Made by a program: the position numbers and the translations under genes. The notes under the pieces are model-generated. The model had not been told where the DNA came from. It ran no database searches and saw only the letters and a program-made list of their open reading frames with translations. Below are positions 55,640-64,000 of a stretch of 64,000 nt of DNA, piece after piece (position 1 is the stretch's first letter; every line of letters begins with the position of its first letter). This DNA comes from Catonia carolina (lineage: Eukaryota; Arthropoda; Insecta; Hemiptera; Achilidae), in contig JAQMRL010000005.1 of assembly GCA_035578175.1 (NCBI GenBank), forward strand, positions 50,945,722-51,009,721. The letters are read 5' to 3'.

Positions 55640-56820
55640 TTTTTTATTTAAATAGCTAATTTTTACAAACTTAAATAGGTTCCCCGTAGTCTTTCCCCGG
55701 GAAATTTCCTTTTAGGTTGGTTGTTACACGTCATTATTTCCTTTATTCTGTGTAACGTACCAAAGTTTCTTTGTTACCAAATAAAATATCCTACTTAAAC
55801 TTTATCTGAAAATCAAATTAATTTTTTAAAAGGTTAATTGATTCAGTTCGTAACATGACGTTTTTTTTATGGAAAACCCGTCTAAATGGCACAGTAATAG
55901 ATTGTTGGATGAAGTCAAAAAGTAACCCATAAAACTTACAATCAAGATGTGGATAACCCGAAGTGGTCAGTCGTTCATTAACCACTGAAACAAGTTTTGT
56001 AACCTAGTGAAATATTATGTTTGTTTAAAAAAAAATGAAATACAGGGAATCCCGAACGTATTGATTAATAGTTGACAAAAATCACTTTAATAGTCAGTAA
56101 AACCACTTTAAATTAGGAAAAAAGATATTCCATTACAATATTTTTCCCTAATAAGTTTTTTTTACAAACAAAGAAATACAAGAAACAGAGATTTGACATT
56201 GCTGATTCGTGTTATTACAATATTCATATTTTGTGGTAATCATTAAAAGCGTTTATAAAACATGTACATAAAATAAAACTGGTTACAACTTCTTTATTAT
56301 TTGTGTTAGAATTTCTTTTAGCTGTAGGTTGGTATTATAGTCATGTAAAGGCTTTAGATTTTTTATTATTATTGTATATTCTTGTATGTTTGATACTTGT
56401 ATATATGTTTTGTATGTAAGTTGGCACAAACTTAACTAGGCCGTTGTCTCTTACGTTTGTCTTTGCTTCTCGACTAGTATATTTTTACGTATCTGTACTT
56501 TAGAACAACGTACGTACATACCTACCTAACTTATGTACTAATACTTACATAATCAACAACTAACACTAAAAAGTATTTTCATATAACAATAATTAATGTA
56601 ATAAAGAATTCGGACGGCAGACTGCGATAACTTTCTATTAACCATGTATGAAATTTATAATACAAAATTTTAAGTTATTTTTGACCGATTGTTAATGTTG
56701 TTTGGGTCATCAACCTAATGAACCCTAATTGAACCTAAACCACCTTACAAAATTTTATTAGGTAATGAAAAATACGAGTATTATATAAAATAACCATACA
56801 TTTACTTTTTTTGTTTTTTT
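55640..56820. other. No gene; weak Family B trace near 56695-56735
   Basis: AT-rich. AATGTTGTTTGGGTCATCAA near 56693 resembles a Family B tail complement, but the similarity soon fades. Nothing else. Confidence 0.4.
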
Positions 56821-56879
56821 GAGTAATGAATTTCATTATACAGCCAGACCCTATAGTCGATGAAGTGAATGTGTCATTT

Positions 56880-57723
56880 TTTTTTATCCGAGGCGGCGAG
56901 AAAAACTCATGTTCACTCCCTCACGATGGGGGAAGTAGTGTTGGACTCAATTGAGGCGTCCTCGTCCAGCCCCAAGGAGGCCGCAACCGCCTTACCAACC
57001 AAAAACCGGCCGCCTGGCCACTTGATCCGACATCAGCCAACAACCCTCCACCTCCCTCGGAACTGTTTATATAATACTACGAGGGAAATGTCGGGTTAAA
57101 AAAAATTTACATACTGTCAGCGGGGCGTGGAAGGGAACCGTAACCTAATTCCCCTCTCGCTGTCACCGACCAACACTCACTCTCTCGCTTTCATTCATCT
57201 CTTTCATCACCAGCTCAGGAAATTAGTGTGCCTACCTTATCTACTGAGATCGGGACAGGATTGATTCACTGTGGGAGAAGGCGATCCCGCCGATCTCCAT
57301 ATGTCTCCTCCCGACCACCCTCTCCGCAAACTGAGCGACCAACTTCCAGCTCTCCTCATCCTGCACCATCGCTGCCCCTACTCTCTCTGGGATCCACTGT
57401 GCAACGCCTATCTTCTCTGATGTATCCATTGTGTGGAGGCCAAAATAGGGACATCTTTAAAAAATATGCGAAATGGACTCCTCTTCTTCACTATCGCACA
57501 ACCGACATTTCGGTACTTCATGAAGCTTGAACCTAGTCAAATATGCCCCAAAGCAACCATGCCCTGTTAGCAACTGCGTCAGCTCGTGGGTGGTATCACC
57601 AAATGTTCTCCTTATCCACACCTCGACATTTGAAATGAACCTCGTTGCCCACTCCCTGACCCTAGCTTCGCTCCATCTCGTCTGTCACCTGCTGAATAAT
57701 CGACTCCAACATTCCCCTTTGAA
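56880..57723 (-). mobile_element. R1-clade LINE, 5'-truncated, 14-bp TSD
   Basis: Flanked by TGAATGTGTCATTT (56866-56879) and TGAAGGTGTCATTT (57724-57737), both Family B sequence, one mismatch. The short T-run at 56880 is the poly(A) on the minus strand. At 844 bp it is clearly more GC-rich than everything around it. It contains the C-terminal coding part (57241-57723) and about 360 bp of 3' untranslated sequence. It appears to be one of the youngest insertions here. Confidence 0.8.
57241..57723 (-). pseudogene. R1-clade LINE polyprotein C-terminus with zinc-knuckle
   Basis: One minus-strand frame of about 160 codons: RVREWATRFISNVEVWIRR, then ELTQLLTGHGCFGAYLTRF, then CRLCDSEEEESISHIF and, after a single TAA (57457-57459), RCPYFGLHTMDTSEKIG to a normal-looking terminal TAG near 57241. 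LTQLLTGHGCFxxYLxRF followed by a C-x2-C-x8-H-x4-C motif is the post-RT region of R1-clade elements, where the knuckle is thought to bind nucleic acid during target-primed reverse transcription. RT and endonuclease are missing through 5' truncation. One stop in 160 codons means little decay. Plus-strand frames in this GC-rich stretch are shadows. Confidence 0.76.
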
Positions 57724-57882
57724 TGAAGGTGTCATTTGCAGGGTGGAAAGTAATTGCTTTTCAGAGGGCCTGGCATATTAGCATACTTTGCCACTCAGTG
57801 AGGAAGGCATTGTAAACGATCTCATTCCTCGATTTACTTAGTAAAACCTCTAGATGTTCAAACCAGCCTTCTCGGCTGATGC

Positions 57883-58589
57883 AATTACTTTTTTATGTGT
57901 GACAGTTTTTGGATGTAGTTTTTTCATTGAGGTGTTCCAAACATGTAGATGTGCCGATATAAATGTTTGGTGCGTTTATATTATCGTGGGAACTGCGATA
58001 TAATTTAAAAACAATTTATGAAAAATAATACAAGAAAATTTTTATTTATTCAAAGCATAAATTAATCAAATAAGAATTTTAATAAGGTACTTGGAAAAAC
58101 CAAAATTCTTGTCAGATGTAACCGAAAAGAATATTATTATTAGCTGTCGTTCATCTTTTCTTAATATTTTTTAAACGTACGAAATATTTGTAATTACAGC
58201 ACGTATAAAAAAGAATCTTTGCCAGATCATCACTTTCCCTTTGCTTTGTTTTCCTTTGCGTAGAAAGATTTTTTTTATAACATTATATTCAGTTTGATAC
58301 GGTTCAACTTTTTGTCGCTGTTAGAATAGTGTACCAGGTACCGCAGTTGTATATAAAAAAATACTCAGTTTTATTAAAAAAACAAAAAACTTGTTCATGC
58401 AATTGTTTAGATAGCCCAGTCGCTATCTTGATAGCTGGGCAGACCTTTCAAATCAAATTCAATTTTGGCTTAAATTTAGAGTTGTCTATTTTTAAATTAT
58501 AATTTAATAACATGTTTATTTAATAGAATGGTGTTCTTTAAATTATTTACTCACTCTTGATTAAAATTAGTTTGTGTCTTCTCTTTTTC
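57883..58589. other. No gene; small inverted repeat near 58410-58440
   Basis: AT-rich. GATAGCCCAGTCGCTATC followed by GATAGCTGGGC (58410-58441) can fold into a short hairpin of unknown meaning. Confidence 0.4.
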
Positions 58590-59030
58590 TTCTCTTCACA
58601 TGTTAACATTTATACCTGTTCCGGTACCCATCTTTTCTTCGGCCTGCCAATATCTCTCCTTCCCACTTGTTCGTATCTTTTAGCTACACTAGGATTGCGG
58701 CTTTCCGGTATTCTATTAAAAGTTCGACCCATTGGGCACGATACAATTTTATTTTTTCGTATAGTGGAAAAACTCCCAATTCTTGCCTTATATCTTCATT
58801 TTTGATCCTGTTTAGTCTTGTACAACCGTTGACAGACCTTAAGAATTTCATTTTTGTAGTTCGGATGTTTCTTTCCCCCCTTCACCTCATCGCCCATGCT
58901 TCACAGCCGTTTTAAAGCTGAAACTGCCACCGTCTTATAAAACTTTAACCTTGTTTCAGGTATTGTCTTATGCCTCAGAAACCTATGAATCGTCTCACAC
59001 ATCTGATTAAATTTAGATAGTTTATTTTTC
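58590..59030 (-). pseudogene. LINE RT C-terminal fragment
   Basis: Minus strand: FYKTVAVSAL, then NIRTTKMKFLRSVNGCTRLN, RIKNEDIRQELGVFPLYEKI, then RAQWVELL, and a decayed end near 58600. Same LINE family as 30189-30590, with frameshifts and stops; the catalytic region is absent. Confidence 0.66.
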
Positions 59031-59039
59031 ACATCGTAG

Positions 59040-59215
59040 TCTCTTCTTCTTCTTCTTCTTCTTCTTACTATCAAGGATTAGGCATATGCCTGTTCCGAAC
59101 TCACAAACCATCCTGTACTTCTACACAAACACGAGATATTCCAACCCGTATATCTCGACTACTAGCATCTTCTTCGAGGTCTTCCCACCTCCCTTCTTCC
59201 AACTGAAACATATTC
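59040..59215 (-). pseudogene. LINE 3' end with (GAA)n tail
   Basis: Minus strand: GGAAGAAGGGAGGTGGGAAG, ACCTCGAAGAAGATGC, then CATATGCCTAATCCTTGATA followed by (GAA)n, seen on the plus strand as TCTTCT repeats at 59043-59067. The terminus is shared with the fragments at 29472, 30590, 39923 and 63288. Confidence 0.62.
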
Positions 59216-59228
59216 ATAGTCATCAAAC

Positions 59229-59350
59229 ATAATTAGGTTATGTTTTTAATTTTAGATTGTTTACTAATGATTAAACATAAGTTATAATGTTCATTATATC
59301 CGGCGTATTTACATTGGCAAGAGAAACTCGTGTGAGTGTTTCACGCCAGA
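59229..59350 (+). mobile_element. Family A, 3' end only
   Basis: AATTAGGTTATG, then TTTACATTGGCAAGAGAAAC, GTGTGAGTGTTTCACGCC, AGA. Includes the 3' subterminal repeat and stem-loop. Confidence 0.72.
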
Positions 59351-59954
59351 TTTTTTATATTGTGCTAATTGCAGTTATAAAAGAATGTAGAAATTTGGAA
59401 ATAACTATCTAGATGTCAAAGGCTAAAAAGAATTACTTACATTACTTGTGTGTAAATTTGCATTCATAAACATTGAAGAAATTGATGGTAACATCTGATA
59501 GAGTTTTGTTACGTATTCAACAGTGATATTTAAATCAGACAGACATGGTTCATTGTTATTTTGCAATTCGAAGGTGTTAAACAGTAGCTAAGTGTATTTT
59601 GTAGATAGTTATCATTGTTCGTTGTACTTAAATGTACAACAATAGTCGTCTATCGTTTAGTCTGACGTTATTGTCTGATAATTGTTCACAGTGTACTACT
59701 ACTGGATTATAATACAGTAAAATATCTCACGCTGTGTTTATACTCCGCCCTATTTATAACATGTATCAAAAGGTCTCTTGAGATATAATCATATTTCTCT
59801 ACTTGTTAACGCTGGTTATGATTTGATATGTAAACATATTTGGCTCTATTTATGTTTTTATTTTTTCTCAATTCTGATCCTCTTAAATTCTGTTGCATAT
59901 AATAAAAGCAACGAAATAAAAAAATAGGAATGTTTTTGTCACCATTAAAAAAAA
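59351..59954. other. No gene or recognised repeat
   Basis: AT-rich spacer. Confidence 0.4.
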
Positions 59955-60690
59955 TTGTGTGTGTGTGATAAAAACATTTTTAACAAAATCGTTGTACTAA
60001 AAGTAATAGTTTATTCGTGCGAGTTTCTAAAAAAACTGCTCCTACGTTTTTTTAAAAATCGCCTCATTTACTACTGCTTTTATGCTCTAAAAGATAGAGT
60101 AAGTGCCTTGTCTGTTGAAATTTTTGGGGCTGTTCTCATGGTAAAAAAAATATTTTTTTTTAAGATTGCCCCTTGGCGTAGTGGTTAGCGCAACTGGCTT
60201 CTACGCCGGGGTCCCGGGTTCGATTCCCGGTCAGGCGTGGCATTTTTTCATCACTCATTTTCATTATCATCATTATCCACCGTCTGCATTAGCAGAAATC
60301 GCAGAACAGTCAGACGTAAAACAAAACAAAATTAATATATGTAATCAAGTGTGTAGACCGTTAAAAACCTGCAACTTTTATTTCACACATTTTTTTGTAA
60401 AACGCCTAGTTTAGCGAAAATTACTGATTTTTGTATTTTTTTCATCAAAATCGTTAAAAATGGGATTTTTTAAGATTGTGGCCTTAGTATGCATTTTACG
60501 ACAAAAGTGTATATAAACAAAGTTATAGAAAATTAAAAAACGGACAACTTTTATTTATAAGCATTTTTCTCTGCAGAGCTTAGTCTAGAGTCTATTAGTG
60601 ATTTTCCGTATAAGTTCTACAGAGGTTGATTTTCATTTTCCATCACTTACTAATGATTAAAATTAGGTTATGTTTTTCATTTTAAATTGC
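59955..60690 (+). mobile_element. Family A, split by a Family D2 SINE
   Basis: Begins at a short TG run, continues through AAACTGCTCCTACG and TTTATGCTCTAAAAGATAG, is interrupted at TTTTTAAGATTG by D2, and resumes near 60332 with the rest of the internal repeats to AAAATTAGGTTATGTTTTTC. The terminal stem-loop is missing; another A fragment follows directly. Confidence 0.72.
60168..60331 (+). mobile_element. Family D2 SINE inserted in Family A
   Basis: CCCCTTGGCGTAGTGGTTAG, GCTTCTACGCCGGGGTCC, B box GGGTTCGATTCCCGG (intact), then the shared tail CACCGTCTGCATTAGCAG, CAGAACAGTCAGACGTAAAA. The tRNA-like half is well preserved, but it lies on a SINE tail inside Family A and is not a tRNA gene. Confidence 0.82.
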
Positions 60691-60691
60691 T

Positions 60692-60955
60692 TCTCATTCA
60701 CTATATTTTTATGCTCTATACTATAAGATAGGGTAAGTGCCGTGCCTGCTGAAATTCGTGAGGGATGTTTCATGGTAAAAATATGCACTTTAGGGCAATA
60801 GTGTATTTAATAAAAGTTGTAGGATATTCAAAGATTTTTCCCACAGTAGTTAATTTAGTGTCAATTAGTGATTTTCTGTATTTCGTTCAAAAATGTATCA
60901 GTAAAAATAGGATTTTTTTACGACAAAAATATATGGGAAATTTAAAAAAAATAAT
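60692..60955 (+). mobile_element. Family A, internal fragment
   Basis: TTCACTATATTTTTATGCTC, AGATAGGGTAAGTGCCGTGC, GCTGAAATTCGTGAGGG and part of one internal repeat (AAAAGTTGTAGGATATTC). A separate copy or a duplication of the adjacent one. Confidence 0.62.
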
Positions 60956-60960
60956 TTTTG

Positions 60961-61274
60961 AATCCCTAATGTGTGTTCGTTGGAATCTGTTTAATTTAAG
61001 AAAAGTAAGTAACCCTAAGTGACCCCATGGATATGGATGATGTGTATGAAGTGTAAATGAGGTATAGTTGTATACAGACTCAGGCCGACCATTCCTGAGA
61101 GAGTATGATTAATTAAACCAAAACCATCTAAGTACACCGTTAACCACTGTTTAGTATTCAAATTCGTATAAAAGTAACCTTTAATAGAATTTGAACCACG
61201 GAACCTTCGTCTCCAAAAATCAGCTGTTAAACAGCTGACTCGGGGCGACGACTTTACATCTAGACCATTCCGCA
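60961..61274 (-). mobile_element. Family C, near full length
   Basis: AATCCCTAATGTGTGTTCGT to CCACTGTTTAGTATTCAAAT to ACGGAACCTTCGTCTCC to CAGCTGTTAAACAGCTGACT to TCTAGACCATTCCGC. All modules are present in antisense, with a slightly altered head end. Confidence 0.8.
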
Positions 61275-61388
61275 TTAAAAAAAAATTATTTTAAATATTT
61301 GCCACACTGCCTAATTTAGCGTGAATTATTAATTTGTTTTAAGTCCTATATAGGATGATTTTAATTTTGCTCCATTTCCTCCATTAAT

Positions 61389-61555
61389 GCCGGGCGCATG
61401 GGTGTAGTTGGAACGTGCTCGCCTCTCATCATTCGGTCTTGGGTTCAAATCCCATTCAGGCACGGCATATTTTCATACGTTACAGAAATCATTTCATCCG
61501 TCACCGTCTGCATTAGCAGTAATTGCAGATCAGTCGGACGTTAAACAAAAAAATA
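61389..61555 (+). mobile_element. Family D SINE inserted in Family A
   Basis: GCCGGGCGCATGGGTGTAGT head (degenerate A box), GGTTCAAATCC B box, CATTAGCAGTAATTGCAG tail, CGGACGTTAAAC and A-rich end. TCCATTTCCTC before and TCCATTTACTC after look like an 11-bp TSD with one mismatch. Confidence 0.8.
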
Positions 61556-61617
61556 AAATAAAAAATCCATTTACTCATGGTTAAAATTAGGTTATATTTT
61601 TCATTTCACATTGTTTT

Positions 61618-61740
61618 TATAGTGGACAGATGACTTAAATCCTAGTGTGAGACAAAGTGGGAACAGGAAAGCTTGTCTATAGATAGCTTTCCTGTTCCCC
61701 ACTTCGTCTCACTTAGTATACAAGTCATCTCCCCACTATA
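61618..61740. mobile_element. Foldback MITE: 123-bp near-perfect palindrome
   Basis: Arms of about 55 bases: TATAGTGGACAGATGACTT at the left against AAGTCATCTCCCCACTATA at the right, and further in GTGGGAACAGGAAAGC against GCTTTCCTGTTCCCCAC. The loop is only a few bases (TTGTCTATAGATA). It interrupts Family A, so it is a mobile insertion. The TATA/TA at both outer edges fits a TA-target (Tc1/mariner-like) foldback MITE. Confidence 0.72.
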
Positions 61741-61816
61741 CTACTGATTAACCATAGGTAATATTGTTCAGTATTTACATTGACAAGAGAAAGTCATTGT
61801 GAGTGTTTCACACCGG

Positions 61817-62309
61817 ATTTTTAATGAAACTTTGTACCGTTTGTACTTCCATGTCTTATCCGCTTAGCTATAATACCGCCTTTGTGCATCAATCCTTCAG
61901 ATCAAGATGTCTTATTTTAGATATGTCTAATCATGCTGATATTCATTAGCTAAGTTCATATTATCATCTGTAGTGTTTGCAATTAATAATCAGTTTCTTT
62001 TTCTATGTTATTTATTTCGACAGTTGCCATTTAACCATTGATTGATTACTGTTCTTACTTGTTGATAAATCATAATTACTGTAATCCTCATCTACTGTAG
62101 AAATTATTACTGTTTATGCTTCTATGATCACATTGGTATTCTTAATTTAAGTTGATTGTTTCTTTCTAATGCAGTAGTTTAATTACATAATTTTATATTT
62201 TGATTTTTGAGGTTTTAATCGCATTGTTAGTTTATAAATTTGTTAGTGACTACTTCTGGTTTGATGAATTTTATTGCAGTAATAATATTGTAGTAGATTC
62301 AGACTTTAA
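61817..62309. other. No gene or recognised repeat
   Basis: AT-rich spacer. Confidence 0.4.
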
Positions 62310-62873
62310 CCCTTTCAGTACCAACGTCCGGAAAACAGGACGTCGACATATGTTACGGTATGACAACATCCGGTTTACTGGTCGTCCGTAAGTTACGCAT
62401 AAAAAGCCAACGTCCGGATAACCAAACTTTTACAAATAAACTTTTTAACAAAAATTTATGGAATAATGCATTTTGAAACCGTGGCGTAGTGACTAGCGCG
62501 TTAGCCCGCAAAGCGAAAGGTCCCGGGTTCGATTTCCAGCTAGGGTCTGAAATTTTAACACGTTATAACTACCGTTAAGGTACCAAAACCCACAGTAGTT
62601 GCTAATGACCAAGCTGTCAATGCGACTTTAAATTAACTAAAGAAAACTATTTTGAATAGATTTAGTGTTAGAACGATTTCCTTTTTTTATGAGCATAATA
62701 AAAATTAATTTTTAACAGGAAATTTTATTTTTCTGTAACGTTGAAATTTGGTTGGCAATGGCAGGCTTACGCCTGCAAGTTTTTGAAATAAGGGCTGGCA
62801 CTTATTGTACACCCTTATTCAAATTAAATGGCTTTAGATCAAACTTTTAAATATTGTTTTGGCATTGAAAGGT
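62310..62873 (+). mobile_element. Family E piggyBac-type MITE, complete, TTAA TSD
   Basis: TTAA at 62306-62309 and 62874-62877 bound a 564-bp element with termini CCCTTTCAGTACC and GGCATTGAAAGGT (last base mutated). Several CGTCCGG/CCGGT motifs crowd the left end (62320-62420). A GCAGGC-TTAC-GCCTGC hairpin near 62768 is absent from the 32704 copy. The centre is a tRNA-like SINE. No transposase. Confidence 0.8.
62479..62650 (+). mobile_element. Family H SINE inside Family E
   Basis: CCGTGGCGTAGTGACTAGCG (A box), TCCCGGGTTCGATTTCC (B box), then GTTAAGGTACCAAAACCCAC, GCTAATGACCAAGCTGTC, AATGCGACTTTAAATTAACT. ATTTTGAA flanks it on both sides (62470-62477; near 62650) and looks like the SINE's own 8-bp TSD within the MITE. 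Confidence 0.76.
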
Positions 62874-63004
62874 TTAAATAAGTATATAAATAAGTATAGA
62901 AAGTTTAAATAAGTACGTGTAGAATTCTACTTGGTTATCCAGTACTGGAGCTATCAGTACTTTAGCTACAAACAGAATTCATTGGGGCATAATTTACGTA
63001 ATGT

Positions 63005-63308
63005 TAGCAAAGACTTAAGGAGACTTAAAATTGCTTGACTTTCCGTACAGATTGCCCGAATAAGCAATACTGTTAATCTTTATAACCTGAATAAGAAGAT
63101 TGCAGAATATCGAAATCGATGGAGGGAGCACGTAGAGAGAATGCCCGAAGGAAGGATCCCCCTCTATGGTTGCAAAACAGACCGGAGAGAGTAGGTAGAG
63201 ATGTTGTGAGGCCACGCAAGTGATAGCAATAGTTGTGTCGCTGTTGTCAGTCGGAACTGGCGGGAGCCCTAATCCTTGATTGTGAAAAGAAGAAGAAGAA
63301 GAAGAAGA
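63005..63308 (+). pseudogene. LINE RT C-terminal end, 3' end and (GAA)n tail
   Basis: Decayed frame NTVNLYNLNKKIAEYRNRW, REHVERMPEGRIP, then the 3' end GGAGCCCTAATCCTTGATTG and (GAA)n from about 63288 to 63309. Same family as the other CCTAATCCTTGA fragments; non-functional. Confidence 0.66.
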
Positions 63309-63341
63309 GACTATATTTTTAATTTAAATTCATTCACTCAC

Positions 63342-63642
63342 TGTTGTTGTTTAAGTAGGCCTACATCAGCCGAAAGGCTGATTTGAACCTCTAGAGGTTT
63401 TACGCCGGCCGCATTGGCGTAGTTGGTAACGTGCTCGCCTCTCATCATGCGGTCACGGCATATTTTTATAAGTTACAAAAAATCATTTTCATCCTTTACC
63501 ATCTGCATTAGCAGTAATAATTGCAGAACAGTCGGACGTTAAACCAAAAAAAGAAGAAAAAAATTAAAAAGTGAGATGGTTTACCTTGCCTTTCTCACTG
63601 ATGGAAAAGAAGGCTATGCTTATCAGCATTCCAGGCCCTCTG
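63342..63642 (-). mobile_element. Family B, split by a Family D SINE
   Basis: GTTGTTGTTTAAG to TTTGAACCTCTAGAGG, then Family D, then AAAAAGTGAGATGGTTTACC to TCCAGGCCCTCTG. The sense 5' half is absent and several bases are missing at the insertion site. Confidence 0.74.
63404..63560 (+). mobile_element. Family D SINE, B box deleted
   Basis: GCCGGCCGCATTGGCGTAGT, GCCTCTCATCATGCGGTC, then directly CACGGCATATTTTTATAAG. The B-box stretch between them is missing. The tail module and A-rich end are intact, so this copy cannot have its internal promoter. Confidence 0.8.
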
Positions 63643-64000
63643 TAACGACAACTCCTAATTTTACAAAGTAATGATATTGAAAATAAAATATTTTAGTTCT
63701 GTATTTTTTCTCATAATTTATTTAAATTATTTACACTGACTTTACAATCATAAAAATGTATTAACAATTAATTTATTAGACAATAGTGTAAATCTAAATT
63801 CAAGGTTGATGAGATTTGATTTTTTGGACTTTGTCTGTACTATATTATAATCAATATTTAGCGTGATATTCTGCTGTATTTTATGTAAGTTATTCATTAC
63901 TTTTTATTATTGTTATTACTTTTAATATATTTTGATGTTTGACTTACTTTATTTTTTTACTTTTCTGCCTGGTTAGTTACTTATTGTCCAAAAAGAAAAT
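63643..64000. other. No gene or recognised repeat
   Basis: AT-rich to the window edge. Confidence 0.4.

Larger units (their letters stand above)
56821..57882 (+). mobile_element. Family B, split by an R1-type LINE
   Basis: GAGTAATGAATTTCATTATA up to GTGTCATTT, then the LINE, then GTGTCATTTGCAGGGTGG to CCTTCTCGGCTGATG. The sense 5' half of B is missing. Confidence 0.76.
61283..61816 (+). mobile_element. Family A 3' part carrying two nested insertions
   Basis: The A sequence (AATTTAGCGTGAATTATTAA, then TTAATTTTGCTCCATTT) is interrupted by Family D at 61389. It resumes with CTCATGGTTAAAATTAGG, is interrupted again by a 123-bp palindrome at 61618, and ends ACATTGACAAGAGAAAGTC, GTGAGTGTTTCACACCGG. 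Confidence 0.75.

Noticed and set aside
56869..57530. Plus-strand frames in the GC-rich stretch as a host gene
   Set aside because: The opposite strand encodes the R1-type C-terminus with its zinc-knuckle; the plus frames are shadows.
60168..60240. Possible tRNA gene (intact B box, GGTCCCGGGTTCGATTCCCGG-like arm in parts)
   Set aside because: It is the head of a D2 SINE: followed by the shared SINE tail, inserted in Family A, and no convincing acceptor stem pairing.
1..64000. CRISPR arrays, phage, bacterial operons, toxin-antitoxin or defence systems
   Set aside because: No regularly spaced repeats, no ribosome-binding-site/operon structure, base composition and repeat content are those of a eukaryotic genome.
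1..64000. Endogenous virus remnants
   Set aside because: All recognisable RT sequence is of non-LTR (LINE) type with LINE C-termini; no gag, protease, envelope or LTR pair was seen.

Overview
This window looks like a stretch of a large, AT-rich, repeat-laden animal genome, most likely an insect. R1-, Jockey- and RTE-type LINE pieces, piggyBac-, pogo- and Tc1/mariner-type DNA elements and several tRNA-derived SINE families occur together. I suspect a hemipteran, because the Family C head (ACCGGGTTGGTCTAG) reminds me of planthopper or lanternfly repeats, but that is from memory and unverified. I find no host protein-coding exon, no genuine tRNA or rRNA gene, no CRISPR array and no bacterial operon. 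The window is intergenic or deep-intronic DNA and nearly everything recognisable is a transposable element or a piece of one.

Repeat families (names used only here). Family A: a ~0.65-0.95 kb non-autonomous element, about 20 copies. It has a 13-bp subterminal inverted repeat (ACTTTCTCTTGCC), a (TG)n tract, two internal ~160-bp repeats and a 3'-terminal stem-loop. This is the architecture of Helentron-associated elements (HINE/DINE-1 type). Family B: a ~395-bp SINE-like retroposon with an (AAC)n tail and 10-13 bp target-site duplications (TSDs), plus a 690-bp extended form. Family C: ~320-bp tRNA-like SINE. Family D and D2: two ~165-bp tRNA-like SINEs with different heads and the same 3' tail. 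Family E: a ~550-bp piggyBac-type MITE with TTAA TSDs that carries a tRNA-like SINE (Family H) inside it. Family G: a new-looking retroposon, two copies with 10- and 11-bp TSDs.

Layout. 1-5 kb: C tail, full-length A, and an A split by B. 5-8 kb: one D in otherwise plain AT-rich DNA. 8-26 kb: A and B dominate, with an A palindrome at 8.5-9.5 kb and a pogo fragment fused to a cut E at 23.7-24.3 kb. 26-36 kb: extended B, C, a subterminal-repeat block at 27.7-28.5 kb, several LINE 3' ends, complete E, G1. 36-46 kb: D, a deleted Tc1-like element, A, a pogo-like MITE containing extended B, an RTE-like reverse transcriptase pseudogene (42.4-43.6 kb), and a Jockey fragment split by G2. 46-58 kb: H, B split by C, Jockey and other LINE tails, A, and an R1-type LINE inserted into B. 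58-64 kb: LINE tails, then a densely nested A/D2/C/D/foldback block, complete E, a LINE tail and a B split by D.

The elements do not form a pathway. The useful information is the nesting order, the clean TSDs, and the shared tails that hint at which LINE machinery moved which SINE. All boundaries are by eye, mostly good to a few bases where a TSD is stated and to ~10-20 bases elsewhere.
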